DNA of 8,694 bases from Flavobacteriales bacterium (GTDB lineage: Bacteria > Bacteroidota > Bacteroidia > Flavobacteriales > Flavobacteriaceae). The notes below the pieces were generated by a model. It saw nothing but the letters and a program-made list of their open reading frames with translations. It had not been told where the DNA came from and ran no database searches. This document shows positions 7,905 to 8,694 of the stretch, in pieces (position 1 is the first letter of the stretch; each line of letters begins with the position of its first letter). The stretch lies in the NCBI GenBank assembly GCA_003229235.1, contig QIIH01000079.1:1-8694 (forward strand), given 5' to 3'. The translations under genes and the position numbers were made by a program.

Positions 7905-8060
7905 TTGGGCGCACCGCTATCGCGGCTACCTTTGTCAAATGTCCACTGGACATTTGGTCTTTTCAAGACTTCACTGTGGCAATCTTCGGGACTGCGCTAT
8001 TTGCTGCAATTCCTCACTCGCCGGCTCGCTGCGGAATTTTCGCTGCTATCGCGGGAATCA
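7905..8060. repeat. GC-rich hairpin island, probable dispersed intergenic repeat
   Basis: This stretch is clearly richer in G and C than everything around it. It is packed with short symmetry: CCGC/GCGG around TATC (7914-7925), a 10-bp palindrome (7936-7956), GTCTT/AAGAC (7957-7969), and AATTCC/GGAATT around a 19-nt loop (8008-8038). The 10-mer GCTATCGCGG occurs near both ends (7916-7925 and 8045-8054). Two overlapping frames stay open across it, but they have no recognisable protein features and I judge them non-coding. From memory, flavobacterial intergenic regions often carry GC-rich repeats of this style (GGGC..., CGCTGCAATTCC-like, CGCTGCTATC-like blocks). Copy number elsewhere in the genome cannot be tested here. 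Confidence 0.6.
7936..7969. repeat. Perfect 21-bp palindrome followed by a small hairpin
   Basis: CAAATGTCCA and TGGACATTTG are 10-bp perfect arms around a single C (7936-7956). The next base starts a second hairpin, GTCTT-TTC-AAGAC (7957-7969). On RNA the first would fold as 9 bp with a 3-nt loop. The following TCTTTTC is too poor a T run for a confident terminator, although ending the small-gene transcript here is possible. It is the strongest symmetry element inside the GC-rich island. Confidence 0.7.
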
Positions 8061-8089
8061 AGGATTTTACCTGATTATGGGAAATCTTA

Positions 8090-8119
8090 TTGAACAAATA
8101 TTTTTATAATGTATATTTA
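8090..8119 (+). promoter_or_regulatory. Candidate promoter of the KAP NTPase gene
   Basis: TTG (8090-8092) and TATATTTA (8112-8119) are spaced 19 bp apart. This matches the TTG/TAnnTTTG layout except for the last base of the -7 box. Transcription would start near 8125, about 20 nt before the ATG. It lies just outside the GC-rich island in AT-rich DNA, where chance matches are frequent. Confidence 0.35.
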
Positions 8120-8145
8120 ACTCTACTAGATTTAAATAACAGAAT

Positions 8146-8694
8146 ATGCAAAAAATAGTCAATGTTATTTCAGAATATCTTGAAATTCAAACAAATTATG
8201 CAGTTTTAATTACAGGAAAGTGGGGTTCTGGAAAGACTCATTACTATAAAAATATCGTTGAACCAAAAATTCAAAATACTCCAGTTTTTACAGATGCATC
8301 TAAGAATTACAAATCGATTCATCTCTCCTTATTTGGAATTGCCAGTATTGAAGACTTACAGACTCAAATTTTTCTTTCCCTTTATCCTTTTTTAAAAAAC
8401 AAGACTCTAAAGTTGTCAGCTGGTGTGGCAAAATCACTTATGAGAGGCATTATTGCGCTCAAAAAACTTGGTAATATTGACGATTATATTTCAGACGTTA
8501 AACCTGAATCTGGAGATTGGTTAAACTATGACCGACTCGTAATATGTTTTGATGATTTAGATAGAATTAGCGAAAAATTATCTTTAAAGGAATTTATCGG
8601 CTATATAAATTCAATGGTAGAAAACAATAATGCCAAAATTATCCTCATTGCAAATCAAAATAAATTAGCAAAGAAAACATTTTCAAACCTAAAA
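8146..8694 (+). CDS. KAP-family P-loop NTPase, N-terminal part
   Basis: The ATG at 8146 opens 183 codons that run without a stop to the window edge. The product starts MQKIVNVISEYLEIQTNYAV, then a Walker A motif ITGKWGSGKTH (about residues 22-32). Later comes a Walker B region of KAP type, LVICFDDLDRISEKL, with the DDLDR signature, and a following strand KIILIANQNKLAKK. The early position of the P-loop and the DDLDR motif indicate the KAP P-loop NTPase family, named after Kidins220/ARMS and PifA. Bacterial members are often membrane-linked, and PifA is a phage-exclusion protein, so a defence role is possible but not shown. No transmembrane segment is clear in the visible part. The low-GC coding and position beyond a repeat island suggest accessory DNA next to the conserved murF end. 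The C-terminal effector part and neighbours lie outside the window. Confidence 0.85.
   Translation, partial: MQKIVNVISEYLEIQTNYAVLITGKWGSGKTHYYKNIVEPKIQNTPVFTDASKNYKSIHLSLFGIASIEDLQTQIFLSLYPFLKNKTLKLSAGVAKSLMRGIIALKKLGNIDDYISDVKPESGDWLNYDRLVICFDDLDRISEKLSLKEFIGYINSMVENNNAKIILIANQNKLAKKTFSNLK

Noticed and set aside
7900..8060. Integron attC-like site in the GC-rich island
   Set aside because: I find no paired GTTRRRY/RYYYAAC core sites at the ends, and no integrase or cassette array is present.
7897..8109. Two short overlapping open frames across the GC-rich island
   Set aside because: They follow repeat composition, lack protein features, and are better explained by an absence of stops in GC-rich structured DNA.

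Overview
The window comes from an AT-rich member of the Bacteroidota, almost certainly a flavobacterium-like organism. The evidence is the linked set porV, porU, gldJ and murF, which is the conserved type IX secretion/gliding locus of that group, together with TAnnTTTG-type promoter boxes and A-rich start contexts instead of Shine-Dalgarno sites. The gene order (porV and porU on the minus strand, gldJ and murF divergent on the plus strand) matches what I know of Flavobacterium johnsoniae.

Left part (1-4262, minus strand). This holds the N-terminal third of PorV, cut by the window edge, and upstream of it PorU, the C25-family sortase of the type IX secretion system (T9SS). PorU binds PorV in the cell-surface attachment complex that removes the C-terminal signal from secreted cargo. 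Here porU is broken near 2140-2150. The two halves lie in frames related by -1, and roughly 15-20 residues that I expect at the junction seem to be missing.

Centre (4263-6181). A 200-bp divergent intergenic region carries candidate promoters for both directions and two inverted repeats. It is followed by gldJ, an SUMF1/FGE-fold gliding and secretion lipoprotein, which is also broken by a -1 frame change near its 3' end. A strong intrinsic terminator follows gldJ.

Right part (6182-8694). murF (peptidoglycan precursor ligase) is complete and intact. Two tandem small glycine-rich membrane protein genes follow, overlapping by ATGA. The first has two more single-base losses, and its sense is recovered by comparison with the second. 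Next is a GC-rich, hairpin-rich non-coding island of about 150 bp that looks like a dispersed intergenic repeat. At the right edge is the start of a KAP-family P-loop NTPase, the only gene here with an accessory character.

The most notable overall signal is four frame breaks, all of the same -1 type, in 8.7 kb: one in porU, one in gldJ and two in the small gene. porU and gldJ belong to one pathway, so true loss of T9SS/gliding is possible. Systematic base-loss errors in the sequence are an equally serious explanation. No tRNA, rRNA, CRISPR array or insertion sequence was seen.
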